DNA of 51,793 nucleotides from Rhizaria sp. SCN 62-66 (taxonomy: Eukaryota > Rhizaria, unplaced), in NCBI GenBank assembly GCA_001724265.1, contig MEDY01000207.1, forward strand, positions 1-51,793. The letters run 5' to 3'. The notes beneath the pieces were generated by a model that was given only the letters and a program-made list of their open reading frames with translations, did not search any database and was not told the origin of the DNA. The translations under genes were made by a program, and so were the position numbers. Each line of letters opens with the position of its first letter. The first letter of the stretch is position 1. Positions 22,103 through 32,665 of the stretch are shown one piece after another.

Positions 22103-22561
22103 GGACTGTGTTTTCTACAAGAGCAATGTGAGGCAAATACATCGTCGAATGTGAGTGCAATAGAAATGACGTTAATTTGGCGTGGATTTCACTGTAATTT
22201 TACTTTTAATATGCCGCGGATGTCGCTCCTCGCATCAATCAACTCTCTTTTGCTTATGGCTGTTCACCTCTCTCGACCTCTCGCGCCGTCCACTCACCCG
22301 CCCCTCGTATATTCCCCACTCCAGTCCCGCCACACTCTCCGTCTAAACAAACGACACGCGGATTGGTGTGTCTCATACCGTATTGATTGCTGGGTAGCTG
22401 GGTATTTGTTCGTGGTACTTCCGCTGTCGGTGTCTTAGCGCAATCAGCCGCGCCGGACCTAGTCCAACGCATCCAGGGCATCTAACCCGTCGAATCTTCC
22501 TCAGATCTTCATCTGATAAGTTTCCCACCGCGCCAAACCGTGTGCACAGCTAGCCTCGTAG
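22103..22561. promoter_or_regulatory. Shared upstream region of PCIF1 and cyclin
   Basis: Divergent spacer of 459 bases between two head-to-head genes. C-rich on the plus strand around 22255-22340. It contains an E2F-like core near the cyclin start (22530-22537). No separate gene recognised. Confidence 0.45.
22530..22537 (-). promoter_or_regulatory. E2F-like site upstream of cyclin gene
   Basis: GCGCCAAA on the plus strand, TTTGGCGC on the minus, an exact TTTSSCGC match 25 bases before the cyclin start codon. Function inferred from the consensus only. Confidence 0.35.
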
Positions 22562-25500
22562 ATGAGCCTTCCTCCGCCGCCTCTTGCAGTGCATTACCAC
22601 CCGCTGTTGCTCTCCGGGCGCGACCTGGAGGCTACGCTGAGCGATGTCGACCCTTCCGCCCCGCCCTACTGCCTGCCCGCCGCCTCGGCTGCCACGCTCC
22701 CTGGCGTGCCGCAGACCGTGCCGTTCCCTGCCTACCGCGGGCCCGCGGCGTTGTCGGTACGCCTGGCGCCGTCCCCGGCCGCGGACCGGCACCTGAACCC
22801 GCCGTTCGGCCCCCTGTACCCCTGGTTCAGTCTGCTCTGGAGCCGGTGGTGCGCCCCGTCCCCGCGCTTCGCGGCGCTGACCCCCGCCGAGACCGAGGCC
22901 GAGCTCGCGGCCGGGCTCGAGTTCCTCCGCCTGCTCGCCGCGCGCCTACACGCCGTGATGCCGACTATGCGCAAGTCGTCCCTCGCGAAGGCAGTCACGG
23001 GCGCGACGTACCTCTACCACGTCTTCTATTCGCGCTTCTCTGTCGTCGACTTCTGTCCCGAAGAAACGGCCGCCGCGGCGCTCTTTCTCGGGCTCAAGAT
23101 GGCCGAGGCCAGGCTGGGCTCGCACCACGTGCTCTTGGCCGCGATCGCAACACAGGACACCGCGAACAAGGGCGGCAATGCTGCTGCTAGCGCTGCTGCT
23201 GCTGCTGCTGCAACTGCGACAACTGGCTCTAGCTCGAGTGCCCCTGCTTCAGCTGTAACGACTGTTTCCACGACCTCGCGGACTGGCGCTAACAAGCCGA
23301 CCTTTGTCCCCCTGATGCCGCAGCTGACCGTCGCCGCTACAGCGCAAGTCGTCGCGTTATCGGAAGCGGCTAAAATGCACACTGCACACACCCGCCATGC
23401 GTACTACAACAACAGTAGCAACAGCGCTGCAACCAGTGACAGTGCGAGTGCGAATACTTCGAGTTCGACTGCCCCGCCGCTGGGCTCGTTGACGGCAACG
23501 TCGTTGATCGCGCTCACAGTCACCCCGCCTCCCCCCGCTGCCACACAGTCGCAGCCTATGTATGCTACAGCGGCGCCTGCGACCAGTAGCGCTGAACCGC
23601 AAAGTCAAGCAGCCAAGGACTGCGACGACAGCACTAGCAGCTCGAGTGCCGCTGCACCTGCTACTGCCACTGCGCCTGCCACTGCGACTACGCGCGCGCC
23701 GAATGCGGCTGTGAGCAGCGTGCTGAGCTGCACCCCGCCCCACCTTTTCCCGCGCATGCCGCAGCGCGCCCAATTTGTGACGCTGGCTTCGGCCGTGACA
23801 CCGGCGGAGCTCGTGCTGCTGCAGCTCAATGGCGCGCCCGCGGGCTCGTGCTCGGCGCTGCTGCTGGAGCGCTTGCTCGCGCTCGAGCTGGCGCTGCTAG
23901 ACGCCTGCGACTACTCCTCCGCGCAGTCAGGTCCGTCAATCATAATGACCGATTAAAACAGTGCTATGATATTGTTAGTCGAAATTTTATTAGGTGCAAA
24001 TGTCGGAGATCGTGCTCTCTCTTTTCTTTACTCGCTCTTATCTTGTCTTAATATGGTTTGGTCTTCTCTATGCACGCTCTCTCTCTTCCTTAGGTCCCCT
24101 GGCGGCTCTTGACAAGCTGACGGCGCTGTTGGCCGGCAACAAGTGGGCCTGTTTGGGCAACCTCAACGCGCCCGCGCCCGCGACCGCGCCCGCGAGCAAC
24201 TCGACGAGCGCGTCGCAGGCGCCCTCGCACGCCGCGCTGAGCCAGTCGCAGAACCAGGCGCGGCGCCACTTCATCGAGATCCAGCGCCGCGCGGGCATCC
24301 TCATCGACACTGTGCTCGTGCGCAGCCCGCTGTGTCTGAGCGTCAGCGCGACGGCGCTGGCGGCCGCAGCCGTGGTCGCAGCGACCGTGCAGAACGGCCA
24401 GGAGCGTTACCTGCTGCCCGATGTCCCCACTCTCACCAACAACGCCGAAAACAACACCGGCGCGGGCGACGGCGGCTTGAGCGCTGGCGGCGCGGTGAGC
24501 AGCAGCGAGGACGTGAGTGGGTTGTTGGAGGGCGAGACCGAGAAGGACGCGCTGGCGCTCATCGCGCTGGCGGAGCGGCAGCACAAGGCCGCCGTCGCGC
24601 AGGGGCTTCTGCTGCCGGCGACCTCGAGCAGCAGCGGCGCCGGCGCCGCGGGCGCGCCTGCGAGCAGTCCCGCGGTGCCGGCCAACGAGCTCTGGCTGCG
24701 CTGCGTGCTGGGCCTCTCGACCGAGGGCGTGGTGACGGTTATGGCGCTGGCGCACACAATGCTCGTCGTCGCGGCGGCGGGCGCGCCGGTGCCTGTGGCC
24801 GCGGTCAACGCGACCGTCGCCGCGCTGACGTACAACAACACGCACGCGCCCGCGCCCGCGCACACGGGCCCCAAGCTACCGCTGGCACTGGTTGCCGCGC
24901 TGGCGGGCTACCCGTACGGCCCCGCCAGCGCCACGGCCAACCCCAACACTGGCACTGGCGCTGGTGCTGGTTACGTGATCACGAGTACCGGTGCAGGTGC
25001 GAGCGGCAAGGGCCACAAGAGCCCTCGGAAGCCCCAGTCAAGCCAAACCAATGCTAATGCCGACGCCAACGCCAGCGCGAAGAATGCCTCTAGAACCACC
25101 ACCACGGAGCAAAGCACAGCCTCGACCAACACCGCGGCCGACTCGAGCGCGGGCGCTGCTGCCGGCGCGACTGACGGTGCTGCTGCGAACCCGACCGTGT
25201 CGCGGCGCGTGTCTGCGATCCCCCGCAAGCAGCGCGCTGCCGCGGCCGGGCCCGTGACGCTCCCGGTGCCCGTATCCGTGTCGACGCCCGTGGCGGCCGC
25301 GGCGGCCGCGGGCGCAGGCTACGGGTACGGTGACGACGGCGGCGTGGGCGCGCTGGGCGGCCACGGCGATGGCGGGTATGGCGCGGGCGCGCCGGGCGCG
25401 GACAACGACACCGAGGCTGGGAACAAGAATGACTCCAGCAACAGCAACACCAACAGCAATAATCGCGACCGCGAGTCCGAGACCGGGACAGGCACGGGCG

Positions 25501-25775
25501 ACGTGGACGGCGACGCTGAGGGCGACGGCGACCGCGACGGCACGGGCATGACTGGGACGGAGCTGGGCACAGAGCTGGGGACAGAAACCGGGACCGGCGG
25601 CGGAGACATCGGAGGCGGCGGCGGCGGCGGCGGCGCGCGGGCCGGGGCCGGGGCGCGGACTCCCGGCGCGCTGCTCGACAGCGGCGGCGAGAGCGGCGCC
25701 GGCAGCAGCGGCAGCGACAGCGACAGCGATTGCGCGGGCGGGCTCGGCAGGAGGCGCCGGCAGAGCCTGAACTGA
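22562..25775 (+). CDS. Cyclin, probably transcriptional class (T/K/L-like)
   Basis: Two exons, 22562-23930 and 24094-25775, with donor GTCCGT, give about 1016 residues. The first cyclin fold is visible from LEFLRLLAARLHAV (near residue 118) through RKSSLAKAVTGATYLYHVFY and FCPEETAAAALFLGLKMAE (about 163-185), matching the helix 1-4 pattern of cyclin boxes. It is interrupted by some 200 low-complexity residues before LLLERLLALELALLDACDY, the usual end of helix 5. Exon 2 resumes with a second, weaker cyclin-like fold (segments ILIDTVLVRSPLCLS and LWLRCVLGLS). The last 270 residues are Gly/Asp/Ser/Asn-rich and probably disordered. Cyclins of the T, K and L classes partner CDKs that phosphorylate the RNA polymerase II C-terminal domain; assigning this one to that group is my inference from the box pattern and long tail. 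A different cyclin subfamily remains possible. Confidence 0.7.
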
Positions 25776-26234
25776 ACTACTTGAAGCGCGCCTGTGGATG
25801 AATTATGGTATAAGAGATTTGCTAGGAGACTAGAACTACGTGTAGATAGAAATTTTGAACTTTGTTTAAACAATAAATGTGATTATTGATCTTAAAAATG
25901 ACCACTATGACGAACTGCAGGACATAATTACGGCAATGCAGTCGAGGTAAAATGAATTCCTTTTTTCGGCCCATGTGGCCGAGTTTAGACTCAGTCGGCG
26001 CTGTGCGGTTCCGCAAGTTCGCGCGCACACAGCGATGTCAACGACAATAGCGTATTTTATTACACAATTAGTAATCAAGCATTTATTTCTATTTCTTATC
26101 CGTTTACTGTTGCTACTGACGTTCGCCATCCCCCACGCCGCTCACCTTCTCCAATCGCTCCCGACTCTCTTCCTCATTCTGCACTTGCCGCCCCTGCTGC
26201 CCGCCCGCAGCGTCTTCCGCGCGCCCCCGCCAGG
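25776..26234. other. Spacer between cyclin and WDR75
   Basis: AT-rich downstream of the cyclin (AATAAA near 25872), then a pyrimidine-rich stretch from about 26125 up to the WDR75 start, probably its 5' untranslated region. No RNA gene recognised. Confidence 0.45.
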
Positions 26235-29200
26235 ATGCCCCCGAAGGACAAGACCTCGGTGCTGTCCGCCGCGACGGCCACCGCGCTGCTCGGCGACGCC
26301 TCGGTTGCCCCGGACCGCTACCGCGTCGGCGGCAACATCGTCCGCTCGCCTGTGTGCTTCTCCGACGACGAAAAGACCTTTTTCTGCTGCGCTGGCTCCT
26401 CGGTTAAGACGTTCAACGTCACCACGGGCGCGCTGCTGGGCGTGCTTGAGGGCCACACTGCGCGCGTGTCGACCGTACTGATCAACCCCGAGAACGCGCT
26501 CCAGGTGTACACGGCGTCGCATGACGGCACGGTGCGCCTGTGGGACTACATCGAGTCGTCGTGCCTTGCAGTCTTCCAGGTCGGCATGCCCATCCTGCAC
26601 GCCGTGATGCAAAAGGACGCCGCCACCATCTACCTTAACTGCGACCCGCACCACTACGCGCGCCTCCTCCACAGCAGCGCCAGCAACACCGCCGCTCCTG
26701 GTGCTGACCCCGAGTCGAGCGCCGAGACCGCGACCGACAGCAGCAGCTCCAGCTCCAGCTCCAGCTCAAGCAGCAACTCCGAGTCCGCACTGTCGATCTC
26801 GTCGTGCCGCATTGTGTCGCTGTGCACCCGCACGCGCCGCACCGCGATTCTCTTCCGCGCGCGCGCGTGCCTGCAGCTCTGCATCTCCCCGGCGGGCGAC
26901 TTCCTGCTCTCGCTATCGGCGCAGACGCTGCAGCTCTACTCGTTCGCCGCCGCCGCCGTGCTCGCGCTGCCGCTGCCGCGCCGCACGACGACGCTCGCGG
27001 TGCACCCCTCGGAGCCCGTGCTGGCGCTGGGTGACGTCACCGGCCGCGTCACGCTCGTCTACAACTACTCGTCGCTGCCCGCCATCGCGGCCTCGCTGCG
27101 CGCCGCACACCCGTCGCTGAGCAGCGACGCGCTGTCGGACGCCGTGGCGGCCAAGATGCCGCGCACAGAGCTGCACTGGCACGCCGCGGCCGTGTCGGCG
27201 CTGGCCTTCTCCGAGGATGGCTCCTATGTCATCTCGGGCGGTGAGGAGGCCGTGCTGGTCTTCTGGCAGCTCGAGACGGGCCAGCGCCAGTTCCTGCCGC
27301 GTCTTGGCGCGCCACTGCAGCACATCACGACCTCGCCCCGTGGCTCGCTCTACGCCGTGGCGTGTGGCGACAACGCGATCCGCATGGTCAGCTCCATCTC
27401 CAACGCCGTCGTACACCACATCCAGGGGCTCCAGCTCGCCGCCGTCGCCTCAGCCGCCGCGGCCGCCACCGCCGCCGCCGCCGCCGCGACCGCCGCCGAG
27501 AAGGCCGCCGCGGCTGCCAACAGCACTGGCAGCGACGCGAGCACCAATGTGGGCGCGCTCGAGGCCGCGGCAACGGCTGCGCTGGAGCGCGTGGCCGTCC
27601 GCGCCGAGCGCGCGCGGCTGATCGCGGCGGGCTACAGCGTGGCCGCCGCGGAGGCCGCCGCCGAGGCTGCGTCGTCGTCGGCCGCGCAGCTGCTGTCGAG
27701 CACGCTGCCCGCCGGGCTGACAGTGGACCCCGCGACGGGCAGCGTGCTGCTGGGCGGGTGCGCGGGCCAGCTCCAGCTCTTCGACTCGGTGCTCGACAAG
27801 CACGTCGCCTCGCTCGCCGTGGTGGACCGCAACCAGGTCGCGCCAACGCATCTCACCGCGGCCGCGCACAACACCAACGGCGCGACGGCCAGCGGCGCCA
27901 ACGCGGCGCTGGCGCCCGTGGTGCGCGTCGAGCACGCCGTGTACGCGCCCGACGGCAGCTGGCTCGTCACCCTCGACCGCTGGGCCAACTGCGGCGCCGC
28001 CAACAAGGGTTCGCTCAAGTTCTGGCAGCGCGCTGCCACGGCCGCCGCCACCGCCGCGGACTCGGCCACCGGCAACGGCGCGGTGGCCGGCGCCGCCGGG
28101 GCCACGGGCGCGGGCGCCGGCGCGACGACCGCGGTCGGCGCGGCGACGTACGTGCTTTCGTCGCGCTCCGAGGCGCCCCACGGCCAGGCGACGAGCGTGA
28201 CGGGCGTGGCTTACCACCCCACGCTGCCGCTGGTGGTGACCACGGCCGCCGACGGGACCTTCAAGCTGTGGGCGCCGCACGGCGTCGAGTCGACGCTGGT
28301 CACCAACACGCGCCGCGACCGCAAGCGCACCGACACCGATGACGGCGGCCGCAAGCGCATCTTGCCCTCGGCCTCGGGCCACCTCACCAGCAGCCACGGC
28401 GCGGGCGCGCCCGCGACGGTGCTGCGGACCACCCCGTTGTGGGGCTCGGTCGCGGCCGGCGAGTCGCGCTTCGCGGGCGCGCCCCGCTGCGTCGCCTTCT
28501 CGGGCGACGGTTCGCTGCTCGCGCTCGCCGCGGGCCCCGCCATCGCGCTGTGGGCCGTGTCGCCCGCGACGGGCGCCGCGACGCTGATGCAGACGCTGAC
28601 GCACCCGCCGCCGTGCGCGCCGGTCCGCGCGCTCGCGCTGCCGCCGCAGTCGTCCGTGGTCGTCGCAGCGACGGGCAGCGCGCTCTACGCGTGGTCGCTG
28701 CTGACGTGCTCGGTCGCGTGGAGCTACCACATGCGCGTCGCGGCCGTCTCGGCGCACCCCACGCTGCCGTACTTCGCCGCGCTCGTCGTGCTGCCCTCGC
28801 AGCAGCAGAACACCACCGCGAGCGCCGCCGCTGAGCCCACCGCCGCTGCTGTGGCAGCCGCCCCCGTGACCGGCGGGTCAAAGAAGCGCCGCGGCCCCGG
28901 CGCCACAACCGCTGCCGACCTCGCGAGCAACACGACGCACACCGGCGACGCCGCTGACGTCGCGGCCGCGTCGCCCGCGAGCGTGGTCAAGCCCGCCAAG
29001 CGGTGCGTGATCCTGGTTTTCCACGCCGACTCCCCGGTGCCCGTGCGCGTCATCGACGCCTCGGACGCGCGCTTTGACAAGGCCGCCAACCCGGCCGCGG
29101 GCACGCTCGCCGGCGCGGGCGGGAAGGGCCGCCGCGGCCACCGCAAGCACGACGCCGGCGCGGCGCCCTCGCTGTCCAACACCAACAGCATCAGCGACGA

Positions 29201-29933
29201 CAACGGCGCCGGCGCCGGCGTGCCCGCGAGCGTGGGCGGCGCCAACGCCGTCTTCGCGTCCGCCGGCGACGACGACAACGGTGACGCGCTGGCGGCCGCC
29301 GTCCCGCGCTCGCTGTACAGCGCGGCGCTGACCTGGGTGACGCACCCACTGGGCTCGCCCGCCGACGCGCTGCCGCTGCCGCCCGTAGCCGCCGACGACG
29401 CGCGCCCCCGCGACCGCGCGTCGCTGGTGTACCTGTCGCGCTCGCATGAGCTCGTCCGCGTCCCGCTCGCGCTTTACCCGCGCGCCGCCGACGCCGAGAC
29501 CGCGGTGTCGCTCGCGCATGCCACGGCCCAGGCCGCCGTCAACGCAGCTGCGGCCGCCGCGGGCGCTGCGGGCAGCGCGGGCGCGGTCGGCAACGCCTTC
29601 TTGCAGCTCTACGGCGCCAGCAAGCGCGCGCAGTCGGGGCTCTCCGCGGCGGCCGCTGCGGCGGCGGCGGCGGGGCCCGTGGACTCGGCGTCGCTGGCCG
29701 CCAGTACCAACCACGGGCTCCACGCGGCGCTGCTCGCATTCCTGCGCACGCCCGCGCACGCTGTGGGCTCGCTCGCGCTCGTTTACGGCGGCTTTATGGA
29801 GGCATTCCTGCGCAAGCGCGCCAAGGCGAGCACCAAGCCCGTCGTCGTCGCCGCCGCGTCGGCTCACGGCAGCAGTGCCGGTGGCATCGGCGCCGGGTTC
29901 GGCAGTGTGGGCTTCGACGCTGTGCTTGGTTGA
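26235..29933 (+). CDS. WDR75: U3 snoRNP subunit WDR75 / Utp17 (Nan1)
   Basis: Nucleolar WD40 protein of the t-UTP/UTP-A part of the small-subunit processome, needed for pre-rRNA transcription and early processing. Intronless, 1232 residues (human 830). Two WD40 propellers are expected. The first shows SHDGTVRLWDY (near residue 95) and GGEEAVLVFWQLETGQ followed by FLPRLGAPLQHI (near 338-360), a WDR75 signature. The second shows VVTTAADGTFKLWAP and later LLTCSVAWSYHMRV. The C-terminus has the family's short conserved helix pair, LLAFLRTPAHAVGSLALVY. Extra length comes from Ala-, Ser- and Gly-rich loops between blades, for example a poly-Ser run near residues 168-180 and poly-Ala near 405-430. 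The start is the first ATG, 15 bases after a pyrimidine-rich leader. The identity is firm despite the inserts. Confidence 0.93.
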   Translation: MPPKDKTSVLSAATATALLGDASVAPDRYRVGGNIVRSPVCFSDDEKTFFCCAGSSVKTFNVTTGALLGVLEGHTARVSTVLINPENALQVYTASHDGTVRLWDYIESSCLAVFQVGMPILHAVMQKDAATIYLNCDPHHYARLLHSSASNTAAPGADPESSAETATDSSSSSSSSSSSSNSESALSISSCRIVSLCTRTRRTAILFRARACLQLCISPAGDFLLSLSAQTLQLYSFAAAAVLALPLPRRTTTLAVHPSEPVLALGDVTGRVTLVYNYSSLPAIAASLRAAHPSLSSDALSDAVAAKMPRTELHWHAAAVSALAFSEDGSYVISGGEEAVLVFWQLETGQRQFLPRLGAPLQHITTSPRGSLYAVACGDNAIRMVSSISNAVVHHIQGLQLAAVASAAAAATAAAAAATAAEKAAAAANSTGSDASTNVGALEAAATAALERVAVRAERARLIAAGYSVAAAEAAAEAASSSAAQLLSSTLPAGLTVDPATGSVLLGGCAGQLQLFDSVLDKHVASLAVVDRNQVAPTHLTAAAHNTNGATASGANAALAPVVRVEHAVYAPDGSWLVTLDRWANCGAANKGSLKFWQRAATAAATAADSATGNGAVAGAAGATGAGAGATTAVGAATYVLSSRSEAPHGQATSVTGVAYHPTLPLVVTTAADGTFKLWAPHGVESTLVTNTRRDRKRTDTDDGGRKRILPSASGHLTSSHGAGAPATVLRTTPLWGSVAAGESRFAGAPRCVAFSGDGSLLALAAGPAIALWAVSPATGAATLMQTLTHPPPCAPVRALALPPQSSVVVAATGSALYAWSLLTCSVAWSYHMRVAAVSAHPTLPYFAALVVLPSQQQNTTASAAAEPTAAAVAAAPVTGGSKKRRGPGATTAADLASNTTHTGDAADVAAASPASVVKPAKRCVILVFHADSPVPVRVIDASDARFDKAANPAAGTLAGAGGKGRRGHRKHDAGAAPSLSNTNSISDDNGAGAGVPASVGGANAVFASAGDDDNGDALAAAVPRSLYSAALTWVTHPLGSPADALPLPPVAADDARPRDRASLVYLSRSHELVRVPLALYPRAADAETAVSLAHATAQAAVNAAAAAAGAAGSAGAVGNAFLQLYGASKRAQSGLSAAAAAAAAAGPVDSASLAASTNHGLHAALLAFLRTPAHAVGSLALVYGGFMEAFLRKRAKASTKPVVVAAASAHGSSAGGIGAGFGSVGFDAVLG

Positions 29934-31144
29934 ACAAGCAATAGCTCGGCATGACAAGAATTGCCTGTAAAGTTATTCCTAAGAGTAGTATGACCGGTGT
30001 ATGGCCCAGTTTGAGCTCATATTAGTAAGGAATGACCTGTACGTAAACTATAGTGATGGCCACTGAGGCACCCATTGAACAACTGGGACTTCGCGTGATG
30101 TCTCTCTCATTAGCGTTAATTATCGTGTCAAAATACAAATATAATTCATATCTGTACATGCACTAAACTTATTTGTTGTGGAGCAATTCCAAAAATCGTG
30201 TAAAGTATGCTATGTGCATTGTCAGTCATCGTCGATGATGACGCTCCCCTTCCACTCGAGTCACTTCGATGATCTCGCATCAACGCTTGCATCGAACGCG
30301 TCAACCTTGATCATGGCAATTTTATGTTTGAGCAGTGTGATGTTTTAGTGCCAGCGCGTCGCGATCGCGATGATAGCGGGCGTGAGCGACTGCCGCTGTC
30401 CGTGTGATGTTAGTGACAGCAGTGTTCTAACCACAGTTGTAACTTTGTTTTTAATATTCCAGTATATAATGAAAGAATTAAGAATAACTTTTTCACTTAA
30501 CTTATTTTGTGATCTTTTCAATTTTTATTTGTAGCTTTAATTTTATCAGACGATCAAATTATGCATCGACCGAAAGTGAGAGAAAAAATTCGATGGCATG
30601 TCGAACATGAGCGAGGAGAACAATATCGCATTAAAATGTCATTAAAGCAATATGAAGTATGTGAAATCCAAATTGAAATGTATTGTTGCACAATGTGCAT
30701 ATCTTTTGCGACGATTTTTATCTTCCGACACGGTAGTAATCAATTTGCTTCAATTTGTACAGATATCTTCGACGAGTCAGAGTGTTACATGTTGAAACGA
30801 CAACAGTGAAATAAACAGTAGCCAGCGGTAGTTATGATAAAACAAGTGAATAATTGGAAACAAAATCCGGAGAAGATAGCAACACGAGTAACAAAAGCTC
30901 TTTGGTAGCACATATCAACCCTTGACAAACAGGATATTTTCAGGTATGATTAGTTGTTTGCATGAGCATGGAATAAAATACAGATGATAATTCAATCTTA
31001 GCAAGATCCAGAATTGCGCTTTCCTTAATTAGATAGCTATCTCAATTCTAGAAGCTGCTGCTAAGCCACGCGCCAGCTTGCTTCGGTCATTTTTATCATT
31101 GACCTTGGCACATTCGGCTGTGACGAGTGAGGTTCGTCGCTGAC
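29934..31144. other. AT-rich spacer without recognised gene
   Basis: About 1.2 kb between two tail-to-tail genes. AT-rich except for a patch at about 30220-30410, which is GC-rich and holds the 12-bp palindrome TCGCGATCGCGA (30359-30370). A frame of 82 codons at 30561-30809 has spacer-like composition and no recognisable motif, so I do not call it a gene. Confidence 0.5.
30359..30370. repeat. 12-bp perfect palindrome TCGCGATCGCGA
   Basis: Exact inverted repeat within a GC-rich island (30220-30410) in an otherwise AT-rich spacer. The island also contains CATCGTCGATG around 30227-30237. Role unknown. Confidence 0.6.
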
Positions 31145-32665
31145 TCAGCGACGGAACGAGTTGCCGGACACCGGGGCCCACTTGCTCGACCCGGACTTCG
31201 TGCCCCCGGTGCCGACACCCGCGCCAGGAGCTGGGGCCGGAGCCGGGGCAGGGGCAGCAGCAGGGGCGCTGTTGTTGAGGCCCGGCGGCAGCGGCGGCGG
31301 CATCACTTCGGCGGTCGGCAGCGGCGGCACCGGCGGCGGCGCGCCCAAGTTGTTGCCTCCCGAGATGTTTGCGGTCAGCACGGGCGACGCCAGCGCGAGC
31401 ACCATCGGCGGCGGCACCGACGGCGGCAGCGCGGGCACGGGCGGCAGCGCACCGCCGCCATTGGCACTGGCTCCACTGCTGGCGCCGCCGGGCGCCGACG
31501 TGGGGATCGGCGGCGGCGGCGGGCCGGCCGCGCCGGGCTTGCTGGGCGGCATCGACGGCAGCGCAGGGGGCGGCACGGCGTCCGTGGGCGCCGGCGGCAC
31601 CGGCGGCGGCGCGGCGGCACTGTCGTTGGCGCTGCCGTTAGCGCCGGCAGGAGTACTAAAGGGCGCGGCGGCGGAGACGGCGGGGGGCGCCGAGGCGGGC
31701 GCGAGCGGCGGCGAGGGCACCGGCGCGGGGGGGATGGGCATGGCGGGCATCGCGCTCTCGCGGCGCGGCGGCACAGACGTCGGTACTGGGGGCGCGCCGC
31801 TGTTGGGCGCGTTGCTGCTGCTGCTGTTGTTGTTCGCGCTCGAGTTAGCGGGAGGGAGCGGGGGCGGCGGCGGGGGACCGGGGCGCATGGACGGGCTCGC
31901 GCTGTTGGCGGGGATGGCGGCGACGCCGAGAGACAGCGATGGGAGAGCGGCGGCGTTGTTGGCGGCGTTGGCGTTGTTGTTGTTGTTGTTGTTGTTGGAG
32001 AGAGCGGGGGAGATGTGCGCGTGGAGCGGGGAGCCGATGGGGGACCCCACCTCGTTCTCATCGATCGTGTCGAACGCGCGATGCGACACGCGGTTGTTCG
32101 TGCGGTTCTTGACCACGGGCTTGCTGTGGTGCGTGAGCTGGCTCTGCAGCTGCTTCTCCTCGGCTGTGAGCTTGACGGGCGTGTTGCTCAGGTCCGGCTT
32201 AGCGTCCTTCTTCTTGTCCTGGCCCCACTTGCCGCCCTTGTTATTGTTGCTGTTGTTGTCCTTGGCGGCCGCAGGGGGCGCGGCGGGAACGGGGGGCATT
32301 CCCTTTCTACCGTTTAGCCCCGAGGGCGACGCAACGGGCGCCGCGCGAGGCGAGGCCACGCCGGCGGGCGCCTTCTTGGCCAGGTCGGCGAGCTTCAGAG
32401 GCTCGCCCAGCGGGACCACGCGCGGGGACACGAGCGGGGAGCGCGTGGCGGCAAGATCGGCGGGCGCGACGTTGCGGGAATCTGCGGCAGAGGCTTCGGC
32501 GTTGGAGACGGCGTTGATGACGGAGCGCCAGTAAGACACCTGCGCGGTGTGGTGGGCGAGCTGTTGCGAGGCGTGTACGAGCAGCCACCCCTTGGCGGCG
32601 CTGCAGCCTTCGGAAGCGAGCGCCGAGAGCGCCGCGTCGGACGGGAGCTCGGGGTCGAAATCCAT
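31145..32665 (-). CDS. Proline-rich low-complexity protein, possible actin-regulatory scaffold
   Basis: Intronless. From the ATG at 32665 it encodes 506 residues; an upstream in-frame ATG at 32713 would add 16. I prefer the downstream start because MDFDPELPSDAAL reads like a folded N-terminus. Seen: an N-terminal segment of about 70 residues with helical pattern (AAKGWLLVHASQQLAHH), a charged middle with KLTAEEKQLQSQLTHHSKP near residues 170-190, an Asn run, and a C-terminal half dominated by PPPPPP and PPPVP blocks spaced by Gly/Ala/Ser. Such blocks bind profilin, SH3 and EVH1 domains in WIP, WASP and ABI proteins, but I see no WH2, WIP or ABI domain, so the role is only a suggestion. The gene is followed on the same strand, upstream, by NUP85. 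Family not recognised. Confidence 0.7.
   Translation of the reverse strand: MDFDPELPSDAALSALASEGCSAAKGWLLVHASQQLAHHTAQVSYWRSVINAVSNAEASAADSRNVAPADLAATRSPLVSPRVVPLGEPLKLADLAKKAPAGVASPRAAPVASPSGLNGRKGMPPVPAAPPAAAKDNNSNNNKGGKWGQDKKKDAKPDLSNTPVKLTAEEKQLQSQLTHHSKPVVKNRTNNRVSHRAFDTIDENEVGSPIGSPLHAHISPALSNNNNNNNNANAANNAAALPSLSLGVAAIPANSASPSMRPGPPPPPPLPPANSSANNNSSSSNAPNSGAPPVPTSVPPRRESAMPAMPIPPAPVPSPPLAPASAPPAVSAAAPFSTPAGANGSANDSAAAPPPVPPAPTDAVPPPALPSMPPSKPGAAGPPPPPIPTSAPGGASSGASANGGGALPPVPALPPSVPPPMVLALASPVLTANISGGNNLGAPPPVPPLPTAEVMPPPLPPGLNNSAPAAAPAPAPAPAPGAGVGTGGTKSGSSKWAPVSGNSFRR
31973..31997 (-). repeat. AAC trinucleotide run encoding poly-Asn
   Basis: TTG repeats on the plus strand read as AAC codons in the proline-rich gene and give eight Asn in a row. 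A slippage-prone microsatellite within the coding region. Confidence 0.85.

Noticed and set aside
30561-30809. 82-codon open frame in an AT-rich spacer
   Set aside because: Composition matches spacer rather than genes, with no recognised motif or splice context.
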